Shown one piece after another: positions 47,001-58,700 of a stretch of DNA of 64,000 bases. Origin of the DNA: Brachycybe producta (taxonomy: Eukaryota; Arthropoda; Diplopoda; Playtdesmida; Andrognathidae); NCBI GenBank assembly GCA_036925085.1, contig JAUPFP010000004.1:262001-326000 (forward strand), given 5' to 3'. The stretch's first letter is position 1. Every line of letters begins with the position of its first letter. Position numbers and translations under genes: made by a program. The notes below the pieces were generated by a model. It did not search any database, was not told the origin of the DNA, and saw only the letters and a list, made by a program, of their open reading frames with translations.

Positions 47001-50000
47001 ATGTCCTGCAAAGCCAGTTTATTTCTAAACTAACGGCAATGTCCTGCAAAGCCAATGTATTTATAAACTAACGGCAATGTCCTGAAAAGCCAAATTATTT
47101 CTGAACTAACGGCAATGTCCTGCAAAGCCAGTTTATTTCTAAACTAACGGCAATGTCCTTCAAAGCCAATGTATTTCTAAACTAACGGCAATGTCCTGCA
47201 AAGCCAATGTATTTATAAACTAACGGAAATGTCCTGCAAAGCCAAATTATTTCTGAACTAACGGCAATGTCCTGCAAAGCCAGTTTATTTCTAAACTAAC
47301 GGCAATGTCCTGCAAAGCCAAATTATTTCTAAACTAACGGCAATGTCCTGCAAAGCCAATGTATTTATAAACTAACGGCAATGTCCTGCAAAGCCAATGT
47401 GTTTATAAACTAACGGCAATGTCCTGCAAAGCCAAATTATTTCTGCACTAACGGCAATGTCCTGCAAAGCCAAATTACTTCTGCACTAACGGCAATGTCC
47501 TGCAAAGCCAAATTATTTCTGCACTAACGGCAATGTCCTGCAAAGCCAAATTATTTCTGAACTAACGGCAATGTCCTGCAAAGCCAAATTATTTCTGAAC
47601 TAACGGCAATGTCCTGCAAAGCCAAATTATTTCTAAACTAACGGCAATGTCCTGCAAAGCCAAATTTTTTTCTGAACTAACGGCAATGTCCTGCAAAGCC
47701 AGTTTATTTCTGAACTAACGGCAATGTCCTGCAAAGCCAAATTACTTCTGCACTAACGGCAATGTCCTGCAAAGCCAATTTATTTATAAACGGCAATGTC
47801 CTGCAAAGCCAATTTATTTCTAAACTAACGGCAATGTCCTGCAAAGCCAAATTATTTCTAAACTAACGGCAATGTCCTGCAAAGCCAAATTTTTTTCTGA
47901 ACTAACGGCAATGTCCTGCAAAGCCAGTTTATTTCTGAACTAACGGCAATGTCCTGCAAAGCCAAATTACTTCTGCACTAACGGCAACGTCCTGCAAAGC
48001 CAATGTATTTTTAAACTAACGGCAATGTCCTGCAAAGCCAAATTATTTCTAAACTAACGGCAATGTCCTGCAAAGCCAAATTATTTCTAAACTAACGGCA
48101 ATGTCCTGCAAAGCCAAATTATTTCTAAACTAACAGCAATGTCCTGCAAAGCCAATGTATTTTTAAACTAACGGCAATGTCCTGCAAAGCCAAATTACTT
48201 CTGCACTAACGGCAATGTCCTGCAAAGCCAATTTATTTATAAACGGCAATGTCCTGCAAAGCCAATTTATTTATAAACTAACGGCAATGTCCTGCAAAGC
48301 CAAATTATTTCTAAACTAACGGCAATGTCCTGCAAAGCCAGTTTATTTCTAAACTAACGGCAATGTCCTGCAAAGCCAGTTTATTTCTAAACTAACGGCA
48401 ATGTCCTGCAAAGCCAGTTTATTTCTAAACTAACGGCAATGTCCTGCAAAGCCAGTTTATTTCTAAACTAACGGCAATGTCCTGCAAAGCCAGTTTATTT
48501 CTAAACTAACGGCAATGTCCTGCAAAGCCAGTTTATTTCTAAACTAACGGCAATGTCCTGCAAAGCCAAATTTTTTTCTGAACTAACGGCAATGTCCTGC
48601 AAAGCCAGTTTATTTCTAAACTAACGGCAATGTCCTGCAAAGCCAAATTATTTCTGCACTAACGGCAATGTCCTGCAAAGCCAATGTGTTTATAAACTAA
48701 CGGCAATGTCCTGCAAAGCCAAATTACTTCTGCACTAACGGCAATGTCTTGCAAAGCCAATGTATTTCTAAACTACCGGCAATGTCCTTCAAAGCCAATG
48801 TATTTCTAAACTAATGGCAATGTCCTGCAAAGCCAAATTACTTCTGAACTAACGGCAATGTCCTGCAAAGCCAATGTGTTTATAAACTAACGGCAATGTC
48901 CTGCAAAGCCAATGTATTTTTAAACTAACGGCAATGTCCTGCAAAGCCAATTTATTTATAAACGGCAATGTCCTGCAAAGCCAATTTATTTATAAACTAA
49001 CGGCAATGTCCTGCAAAGCCAATGTATTTTTAAACTAACGGCAATGTCCTGCAAAGCCAAATTATTTCTAAACTAACGGCAATGTCCTGCAAAGCCAAAT
49101 TATTTCTAAACTAACGGCAATGTCCTGCAAAGCCAAATTATTTCTAAACTAACGGCAATGTCCTGCAAAGCCAAATTATTTCTAAACTAACGGTAATGTC
49201 CTGCAAAGCCAAATTATTTCTAAACTAACAGCAATGTCCTGCAAAGCCAAATTATTTCTAAACTAACGGCAATGTCCTGCAAAGCCAAATTATTTATAAA
49301 CTAACGGCAATGTCCTGCAAAGCCAAATTATTTCTAAACTAACGGCAATGTCCTGCAAAGCCAATTTATTTATAAACTAACGGCAATGTCCTTCAAAGCC
49401 AATGTATTTATAAACTAACGGCAATGTCCTGCAAAGCCAAATTATTTCTGCACTAACGGCAATGTCCTGCAAAGCCAAATTATTTCTGAACTAACGGCAA
49501 TGTCCTGCAAAGCCAAATTATTTCTGAACTAACGGCAATGTCCTGCAAAGCCAGTTTATTTCTAAACTAACGGCAATGTCCTGCAAAGCCAGTTTATTTC
49601 TAAACTAACGGCAATGTCCTGCAAAGCCAGTTTATTTCTAAACTAACGGCAATGTCCTGCAAAGCCAAATTTTTTTCTGAACTAACGGCAATGTCCTGCA
49701 AAGCCAGTTTATTTCTAAACTAACGGCAATGTCCTGCAAAGCCAAATTATTTCTGCACTAACGGCAATGTCCTGCAAAGCCAATGTGTTTATAAACTAAC
49801 GGCAATGTCCTGCAAAGCCAAATTACTTCTGCACTAACGGCAATGTCTTGCAAAGCCAATGTATTTCTAAACTACCGGCAATGTCCTTCAAAGCCAATGT
49901 ATTTCTAAACTAATGGCAATGTCCTGCAAAGCCAAATTATTTCTAAACTAACGGCAATGTCCTGCAAAGCCAATGTACTTATAAACTAACAGCAATGTCC

Positions 50001-50090
50001 TGCAAAGCCAGTTTATTTCTAAACTAATGGCAATGTCCAGCAAAGCCAGTTAATTTCTAAACTAACAGCAAATTGGCAAAGCCAAATCAT
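44001..50090. repeat. Minisatellite block 2: diverged 38-bp unit, about 160 copies
   Basis: The unit is clearly related to block 1 and stays in register but reads CTAACGGCAATGTCCTGCAA followed by AGCCAAATTATTTCTGAA, with variants GCCAGTTTATTTC, GCCAATGTATTT and short units lacking a CTAA step. The change from block 1 type is abrupt near 44001. A higher-order duplication of 2,536 bp links about 44735-46715 with about 47270-49250. Inside it a run of identical GCCAGTTTATTTCTAAAC units has eight copies in one repeat and six in the other. Confidence 0.95.
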
Positions 50091-51377
50091 ATATCTGGTT
50101 AACGAAAAGGTATGTGTCTATCTGAAAAGCAAACTCAAATCATGAAATGCCCAACATTAAGCTAACTTAATTCACATCCCCAGGCACCGACTACAACAAT
50201 ATTATAATTGTTATTATCAACACGTTACACATGACAATGTTGAGCACGGTCGCACATCTCAAACACATAATACTCCCTATAAACAATTAACACAATGTGC
50301 ATTGTAACACTTTAAACAAAAATAACGAATAACTTCTACACTAAGACATTTCAATAACCATAAAGCCAATGTTCTACAAAATGCAATTCAATTCAGATCT
50401 CTCGGCAATGTAATGCAAAGCCAAGTTATTTTTCAACTCCTGACAATATCCTGAAGACTGCACAGCAAATGTACTTCTCAACTTCTAGTATTATCCTGCA
50501 AATCCATTTTAATTCATCTCCCTTGGAAATGTCCAGCAGAAATAATTTATTTCTCACCTTCTAGCCTCTATAGAACATTGCGAGTATACTCGCTACGTCC
50601 TAAAAAGCCAATTTATTTCACATCGCCAACTTCGCCCGTAAAAACTGGTAAGATGGCACTTGGCCCCTTCACAAGCAATATATCTTACTTTTGGATTGTG
50701 ATTTAGAAGTTAGACGTCGCCTTCCCTGATTAAAGACCTACTTTCAATGTGTAAACGTAGTTATGTGCGTGGAATATAATGAATAATAAAAAGAAGATAT
50801 AAGGTAATAAAACTCCACAGAAATCCGGACAATTTTGAATTTAGGCGCCTCAACCCCCTTAATATTTAACTTAAAAACTATGAAAATAAAAAAAATGTTT
50901 TCCAAACTTTGTCATCAGATGAAAGGAGCCGTTGGTCAGAAATGCATTCAACATCAAAAGAATTATTTTAAAAGCCCTTTTTTCAAAGAACTGTCACCTT
51001 TAGGAATAAGAAAAAAAATTTATTAATGTTTTTCTTCGTTATGTTATATTATATTATTCTTTAATATGTTTTATTCTCGTTTTTATTGAACAAAAAAGAT
51101 TCGACAGACAAAATGACGTTGGTTTCGGACAGTTAAATAAGCAGCTATACACCCGCATTTCAATGAAAGTCAAATTTAGTTAATGACAAAGCGGCAAAAC
51201 GATCAAACACAAAAGATGCCGCCACATACTAACCAGATTTTCATCGTTGGAGCCACAAACACCGGTAAAATAAAAACATCGTTCAACTGGTTGTTTTGAG
51301 GATCCGGGACCAAGTTCTCTTATTGATTAATCTTTTCATAGAATTCATATATTTTAGACATCGATAATTGCAAACCA
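50091..51377. other. Decaying edge of the minisatellite and AT-rich spacer
   Basis: Single degraded units are still visible between about 50395 and 50640, for example CGGCAATGTAATGCAAAGCC and GGAAATGTCCAGCAGAAAT. After 50650 no unit can be recognised. On the minus strand near 51220-51290 there is an open stretch (LPVFVAPTMKIWLVCGG) that could be a C-terminal exon of the gene fragment at 51484-51595, but the splice acceptor is weak. Confidence 0.45.
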
Positions 51378-53149
51378 ACCACAAAATAAATAAAATTGTA
51401 AAAAGATTTTGTAATTATTAAAAGTGAAAATGAAATTATTAAACTAATAATTAAAAAAAAATGAAAAATAAAAGTTGACTTACATTAGAAATGATGAACA
51501 AATAAAATCTTTTATTGTATAACGAAGAGACAAAGACGACACATCCAAAGCAGACGACCGATGAACAAAGAATGACGGTCACAACCAAAGAAACTCTGAA
51601 AAAGACGAATCACTCTCATAGATTACCATGAAAAATATTGGCGGGAAAAATCAAACCGCCAAAAAAAGTAGTGCCACGCTCTAAAGCCTTGTATAATTGT
51701 ATTGACTTGTTGCACTTTAGCGAATCGTATCACCGTTGCGTATCATTCACGAATACGGCGTACTTAGATCTCAAAAAGAGGACACCCCCCCAAAAAAAAA
51801 TGTCCCCAAAACCACTCCGCCAAATTACGTCATACTTATAAGATAACGTAAAGATTTTTGAGAAGAAGAAAGAAAGTAGCGCCGGCCTATCTGTCAGTGA
51901 AGGCGGGAATGGGTTACCATGGTAACCGAAAAAAAAAAGTTTCATCTTTTTCTTCTTCATTTTTAAAATAAATCTTATTCACACCAAGACATTTCAGAAT
52001 CATTTTTCATAAAGACATTTTATTTTATCTTTTAGTGTGTTTCTCCTCTTAGTTTTCTAGCCACTCATTCTAGCCATCAGAAAGTTTTTCGGTAAAACTT
52101 TCTGTACCTAGAATAACAGCGCCACAACGTAACAAAGGAAAATGTCGGGCTTCTAATATTCCCCTTAAGCTCCGTTTATTTACACTGTCAACACATTCTA
52201 ACCAGCATTTATCAGTCTCAAACAACTCTTTTAGGAAATAAAAAAAATATCAACAATATCCACATAAAGGGAGGGCTCTAGATTAAGCGAGGACCGAGGC
52301 AGCAAGCGATGAGCGGGCCTGGAAAAAATGTTTAGTCAGAAGTGCGGGGCTCCCAAAAGTACGGGACCCAAGACGGTTGCCTCGCTCGCCTTGCTCTAAC
52401 GCCGGGTCTGTTCACATATTGCGTTAAATAGCGAAAATTACATTCCCCCCTTTGTAAACCGATTAGAATTCTAATGTTTAAAAATTAGCAAAAAAATAAC
52501 TTCTTACTTCGTGACAATAAGAGTAAACGCAAACTGTCATACACGTCACAAACAACATAATATTCTGGATAATTTGATGCCATAAAAAGCAGCTTCGGAT
52601 AAACAAAAATACCAAAAAACCACAATGACCGCACCGAAATCGGCGAGATGCAACAAGTCGGCAAAATAACTCCGATAATATAATAAAATATGGCATCCAT
52701 CTCTTGGCGCCAACCAGGAAGATGATCCAGAAGTTACAAACATAAAAAACAGTGCTTTCTTTCGCTCATTTAAAAAAGCAAGGCATATAAATAGAGGTAA
52801 CTCAACTAAGAGCTCTTCCCACAGAACATTTCGTGCCATCGTTGATTGTGGCCAATAGATGGCGCAAATTGTACTTAGAACCTCACTTACAATACGATTC
52901 AATGATTATTTTAACGTGTTTTTTTAACATCAAATTTTATCTTGAGAATAAGTATACGAATAAGGAAAAATTAAGATAAGTTTATAAAGGTAAAGCAACT
53001 CCATGTTAGAAAAAAAAACGTCCAAAAGTGATTGACGAATCGTCTGCTTTTTAAAGCTAGAATGAAGAGATATTGCTAAAAATGCCATTCATTTTTTTAA
53101 TGTTCTTAGGACCCTATTTTAACTGAAGCACTAAATAGTTTGTACCCTC
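51378..53149. repeat. Tandem duplicated module, copy 1
   Basis: This 1.77 kb segment is repeated in direct orientation by 53150-55260. Matching landmarks are ATTGGCGGGAAAAATCAAAC, CCGCCAAATTACGTCAT, GGGTTACCATGGTAACC, the GC-rich GGCAGCAAGCGATGAGCGGG, GGCGCCAACCA and GAAGCACTAAAT. It contains the candidate membrane exon 51484-51595 on the minus strand. Confidence 0.85.
51484..51595 (-). CDS. Candidate membrane-helix exon, copy 1 (gene fragment)
   Basis: On the minus strand, a pyrimidine-rich acceptor (CTTTTTCAG) precedes one base and 37 open codons that end at a consensus donor GTAAGTC. The peptide begins VSLVVTVILCSSVVCFGC and is strongly hydrophobic, as in a membrane helix. The copy at 53336-53450 keeps the same frame, splice sites and most residues, and differs in length by exactly three bases. 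This supports real coding use, now or recently. I could not assemble the flanking exons or name the family. Confidence 0.45.
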
Positions 53150-53335
53150 ACAAAATAAATAAAATTTTAAAAAGATTTGGTAATTATTATTGTTTTCAGA
53201 TTGAACTTTTAATTAAAAGTTCAATATAAAAAAGGGCATTTATATTATCGATCGAAATTCATTAATTAATCACCAGAAAAAAATGAAATTATTAAACTAA
53301 TAATTAAAAAAATGAAAAATAAAAATTTGACTTAC

Positions 53336-53450
53336 ATCAGAAATGATGAACGAATAACATGTTTGATTATATAAAACGAAGAGACAAAAGACGACACATC
53401 CAAAGCAGACGACAGATGAACAAAGAATGACGTTAACAACCAAAGAAACT
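53336..53450 (-). CDS. Candidate membrane-helix exon, copy 2 (gene fragment)
   Basis: This is the tandem partner of the exon at 51484-51595: acceptor TCTTTTTCAG, one base, 38 open codons beginning VSLVVNVILCSSVVCFGC, then donor GTAAGTC. The three-base indel between copies preserves frame. A separate open stretch on the minus strand ending EIPAEFVA before a GTAAGT donor (at 54269) may be another exon of this copy, but its phase does not fit directly onto this exon, so an exon may be missing or the copy may be broken. Confidence 0.42.
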
Positions 53451-53671
53451 CTGAAAAAGACGAATCACTCTCATTGATTAACATGAGAAATTTTGGCGGG
53501 AAAAATCAAACCGCCAAAAAAAGTAGTGCCACGCTCTAAAGCCTGGCATCGACTTGTTGCGATTTAGCGTATCGTATGCGTATCATACACGGATACGGTG
53601 TAAACGCTAAGTACTCGATGTTTCTCGTATCATCAATGCATTGCGTTTCAAAATGCACGATACGAGATTGC

Positions 53672-53856
53672 ACTAGCATTTGGATACTAGAGTTTTGTTA
53701 GCGCATGCGCATTGGTTTATATAAAAAGTGATTGCAGATTTGCGTTAGCAGCGCCATCTATTAATTACCAACGGAAACTGCTGTTTCACTTGCTATCACT
53801 TGCCTATATAAACCAATGCGCATGCGCTAACAAAACTCTAGTATCCAAATGCTAGT
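53672..53856. mobile_element. 185-bp MITE with long perfect ends and exact 9-bp target duplication
   Basis: The ends are ACTAGCATTTGGATACTAGA and its exact inverse; the match continues for more than 50 bp through GCGCATGCGCATTGGTTTAT. CGAGATTGC flanks both sides (53663-53671 and 53857-53865). The near-identical arms and exact duplication indicate a recent insertion; the 9-bp size suggests a Mutator-like source. Confidence 0.92.
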
Positions 53857-55260
53857 CGAGATTGCAGACGTCCCCGTTTCATTGAGTTCCCAAACGCGAA
53901 TAAACAAATATTGTGCAACGGAGTGACCGAGCACGCTGCCCGTCCCAACTTACTCTACCGCGTATCGTATCACTTCTTTGATGTAACGAGTAAAAAACCA
54001 CGATAAATGACCGGTCGAGTTCGTTTGCGTATCTTTGTATCATATTTTGATATGGAACGATGCTACACTAGCTGTATCCATTGATACGCATCGGGGATAC
54101 GCAAAAATGCAACAAGTGGATACCCGGCATAACAAAACATGAAGGGAGAGTGCGGGACAGAAAGGGAGGAGGTGGGATAGTTTAACAAAAAAAAAACCAT
54201 ATGTCCCTTTTTATCAAATACGAATAAAATTTATTTAAACAAAAATAATATATTTAAGAAGCACTTACCGCTACAAATTCAGCAGGGATCTCAAGAAGAC
54301 AACAGCAAAAACAAAAAAATGTCCCCCAAAACCACTCCGCCAAATTACGTCATTCTCATAAGATTTTAACGTAAAGATTTTTTACAAGAAGAAAGGAAGT
54401 AGTGCCGGCCTCTCTATCAGTGAAGGCGGGAATGGGTTACCATGGTAACCAAAAAAAAGTTTCATCTTTTTCTTCTTCATTTGTAAAATAAATTTTATTC
54501 ACACCAAGACATTTCAGAATCAATAGCCACATACAGGGTACCATTTTAGAGTAAGTGAGGCAGCAAGCGATGAGCGGGGCCGGGAAATTTTTTTTTAGTC
54601 TGCAGCACGGGGCTCTCAAAAGCGCGGAGCCCAAGACGGTTGCCTCACTCGCCTTGCCCTGACGCCGGGTCTGTTCCCATCTTGCGTTAAATAGCTTAAA
54701 TTAAACCCCCTTTGTAAACTTATTAGAATTCTAATGTTTAAAAATAAGCAAAAAATAACTTCTTACTTCATGACAATAAGAGTAAACGCAAACTTCCAAA
54801 CACGTCACCAATGACATAATATTCTGGATGATTCGATGCAACAAAAACCCACAATGAATGCAATGAAATCGGCGAGATGCAACAAGTCGGCAAAATATCT
54901 CCGAAAATATAATAAAATATGGCGTCCATCTCTTGGCGCCAACCAAGAAGTTGAGCCAGAAGTTATAAAAAACAGCGCCACCTTTTGCCACCGTTGATTG
55001 TGGCCAATAGATGGCGCAAGCTGTACTTAGAATTTCAGTTACAATACGATTCAATGATTATTTTAACGTGTTTTACTAATATAAAGGTAAAGCAACTCCA
55101 CGTTAGGAAAAAAAACTGCCAAAAGTGAGTGACGAATTGGCTGCTTTTTGAAGCTAGAATGAAGAGAGCTATTGCTAAAAATGCCATTCATTCTTTTTTT
55201 TTTGGTATGTTCATTCCACCCTATTGTAACTGAAGCACTAAATACAGTTTGTATCCTCTA

Positions 55261-55789
55261 TTGGCCTTCTAGTTTCTAAAACACTTTCGAGTTTCTTTTA
55301 ATTTTGGTTCAAGTGGCGTTAAAATCACCTTAAAAGAACTAATAAAACAAACTTTTTTTGGGGGGAGGGGAACTTCCATTTTTTGCGTAATTCAATTATT
55401 TTTTTGTAGCAAAAAAAAAATCAACTTTATCAAATTAAAATTACTTATTAATGAGAAAATCATTAAGATAAATTTATTTAGTTGGCTATAATAATAAAAT
55501 GTTAACTGAACCACTTCCACAAATTAATCATATTTGATATATATTTTTTCTTCTTCTTCTGAGGATAGATTGAAGTTGTTTTTGTTGTTGTAATCTATTA
55601 ATTTATTAGTAGTTCGTATTTAATCAGAAATGTTATTGTTATTAATAAATGATAAATGAAACAGTTGTCTTAACAATCGGAAAACAAAAAAAAAAGAATC
55701 GATTTCTTTTAGAATTTATATAAGATCTAAAACACAAATTGTGAAACGACACAAATTCAGCAAGAAGTCTTTATATTTATCCAAAAAAA
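55261..55789. other. Upstream region of the DEG/ENaC gene
   Basis: It contains a single right arm of the family A hairpin (about 55262-55345, GGCCTTCTAGTTTCTAAAAC), a run of T and G, and AT-rich sequence that should include the promoter and 5' UTR of the channel gene. No further structure was recognised. Confidence 0.45.
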
Positions 55790-58700
55790 ATGGTTTACAT
55801 AGTAGAAAAGAAATCTCACAAAAATGAAATTGAAAAATATCGCATTCGCAATTATGCTTGGACAGATGATATTCGTCCCACATTTACATCCATTCAAAAA
55901 GATGATTATGAGGAAATTGAAAAATTAAGAGAACCCAGTTTAACTGGTTTTCATAATTTTACTAGCGAAAATACGTGTAAAGCTAAAAAGAGATTCTGGT
56001 TATTGGTCTATTTTTGTTGTCTCACATTATGCATAGTTCAAACTGGAGAACGACTCAATTATTATCTACAATACCCTATGGGCATGACACTAAATCTGGA
56101 AAAAAAGCTCACATGGAAATATCCTGAAATTACTATTTGTCCATTTCATGCATTTAGAAGCGGAAGAATTCTTAATTTAACGGATAAGTTTTGTGAAAAG
56201 AGAAATATAAATAATTGTACTGAAAACGAAATGTTTCAGTTACTTCATGATGGATATAACTTAGAAGATATCTGGGCATTGACTGGTGAAAATATTTGGG
56301 ATACAATTGCTGAGGTAGTATATAATACAACTATATACTCAAAAAAAGAACAATAGAATTCAATGAGATGAACATGAAATTGAAACTGAGTATTTATTTT
56401 TGAAGAAGATAAACTTATTTCTGAAGCAACTTTCACTTTTCAAACTATTAAGAAAACAAAATTAAGAGAGTAGTTCAATCATTTAAGAGTATTTTCATGT
56501 TGGATATCTTTTAAAATGAACGTTTTATAGACAAAAATTTTAAAAAAACAAATATTGTCTGCTTAAACTTGGGGGTCACTTTCAAACTTACATAAACAGT
56601 TTATTTTGAAAGATATCAACATGAAAATGCACTTAAATGAATTTTGATTGAGCTATCCTTCTAGTTTTTAAAATAAAGTCAATTATTCTTCTTTTTTGCA
56701 TCTGCAAGACAATAATCATAAGCCCGAGAAGCCCTTTACAGTTTAAAATCACCTTAATGAAAAAATTAAACTTTGTCACAAAATGAAATTGTAAAACTTT
56801 CTGTGATAGTTCGTAAATTATTACGGCCTACATTTTTTGCATGAACATTTTATTAAAAAAACTTCTTTGATTCAGTCTCGTTTTAAACCAAATATTACAT
56901 TTTCTTCTCTTAAAAGTGATATGAAGTGGAAAAGTGGAATCATCTGTTTCAACTTCACAAATAAGTTATTAATTTTCTTAAAATAAACTGAAAGTAAAAA
57001 CTGACAGCAAAAACTATTTAATGGGGTTGCTTTCCATACCATACAATAGCTTTGTTAGCAGTGATTGCTTACTTTTAAGGGGAGCAAATTTTGTCCCGAA
57101 TCATATCTAATTTCTTTACAACAAAAAAATATTATTAACAGTGCAAATATGAAGCTGATAAAAATTGTAACAACTCTCACTTTTGGAAAAAAGAGACCAC
57201 AGTTATGGGAACTTGTTATACACTCAGTATAGGTAAGGGGTTTTTTTTTCTTTCTTATTAGGCCCTATGATTTTTTTGTTTAGAAACAAATACATTTATT
57301 TAGACGAAGAAGTAATTCATGGTGGACCATGGCTTGGAGTTCATATTCTTCTGAAGAATGCTGACTCTTTGGGTGCGAGTGTTACAACACACTTGTTATG
57401 GAAGGTAACTTTAATTAGAAATAGATTGAAAATTAATTGAAATTGAAATTGAATCGTTTTTTTTTTAGATTTTTCTTCATGAGAACAACACTGTTATTGA
57501 ATATACTTCATATACACGGTCTCAAATGATTTATAGGAACAGTAGAACCGTTATCATGTTTTGGAAAAAAGAGGTAAACATCTTTTATAAACAGGATGAT
57601 TTATCGAACTTTTGGTTTACCTGTGGTTTCATAAGCAACACTATAGAGAAATTGAAAGTGTGTTAGAAACTAGAACGGTAGCTGCATCATTTAATAGTAT
57701 TTTCGGATTTAAATCTTTCAAAATAAATTATTTATAGACAAAAAATTAAATAAAAATATTGTCTACTTTAAAGTTGTATCATTTTAAAACTGAGATTAAA
57801 AGCTTATTTTGAAAGATATTATCAACATGAAATTACTATTAGATGATTGAGCAACCCTTCTAGTTTATAAAAATATTTTTAAGTTTCATTTATTTTTTCT
57901 TCTTCTTCAAAAACTGTTAAATAACATTCGTTTGTGTTGCTTTTAATTATTTTTCATTTGCATTTTAGTACGAATACATAAACACACCAATTAATCCATG
58001 TGTGTCAAATGAGGAAGTTCAGAAATGTTTGTTTCAATGTTTCGATCGAAGTTTTCTTAATAATTCGAAATGCAAGTTAGTAAATAAGTCATTATATTTC
58101 ATTATTTATTCATACATAATGTCCGATCCACACCAAGATGATAAAACAAAAACGACGCAAAAACTAAAGTGTTTGTTTCAATACAAATTAGTGACAATAC
58201 TAAAACATTTCTGCGACTTTTGTGTTTTGTTTTGTTTTTGTCTCTGTACTACCGAACTTTTTATCAACTCTGTCTGTGCAAATGTGGACATTTAGTATTA
58301 AAACAAGAACCAAACAGTTGCATAGTTTACGTAGAACAGCTATTAGAAACCAGAAACAAAACCGAATTTGTTTGTGTTTTGTCACAAATTTGTTGTGGTT
58401 TTATCTTGAGTACTGCTGATAGTTATTTCAGTTTTTTGTTTTCAAAATCAAAAACGGAATTATTTTTAATTACTAACTTCATCTATTTAATTCAATTATG
58501 TATCGATTAAAGGCGAAGGAAGGTTTTTTAATTAGCTTAAAACTAAATTAAAAGCTGGTAAGTGGTAATGGTAAAGTGACAGAATTTTTTTCCTATGTTT
58601 TCAATGTAAAAAGTGATGGAAAAAAATTCCGCCACTTAACATTGAAAACCCTATAGTGAGACGTAACGTTTCAGTTTTATTTTCAAAATTATTTAGCGCC

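Larger units (their letters stand above)
53150..55260. repeat. Tandem duplicated module, copy 2, with insertions
   Basis: The second copy is longer than the first because of about 0.6 kb of extra sequence between about 53546 and 54130. That insert is rich in GCGTATC/GATACGC words, has inverted ends (GACTTGTTGCGATTTAGCG near 53554 and the inverse AATGCAACAAGTGG near 54107) and itself contains the element at 53672-53856. Confidence 0.8.

Noticed and set aside
35570-50090. Regular repeat array that might be taken for a CRISPR array
   Set aside because: Units are contiguous 38-bp tandem repeats with no unique spacers, in an intron-rich animal genome.
52485-52902. Overlapping 70-118 codon frames on the minus strand in module copy 1
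   Set aside because: Three frames are open at once and none joins in phase to the well-supported exon at 51595; the copy 2 equivalents are frameshifted, so I did not call a gene.
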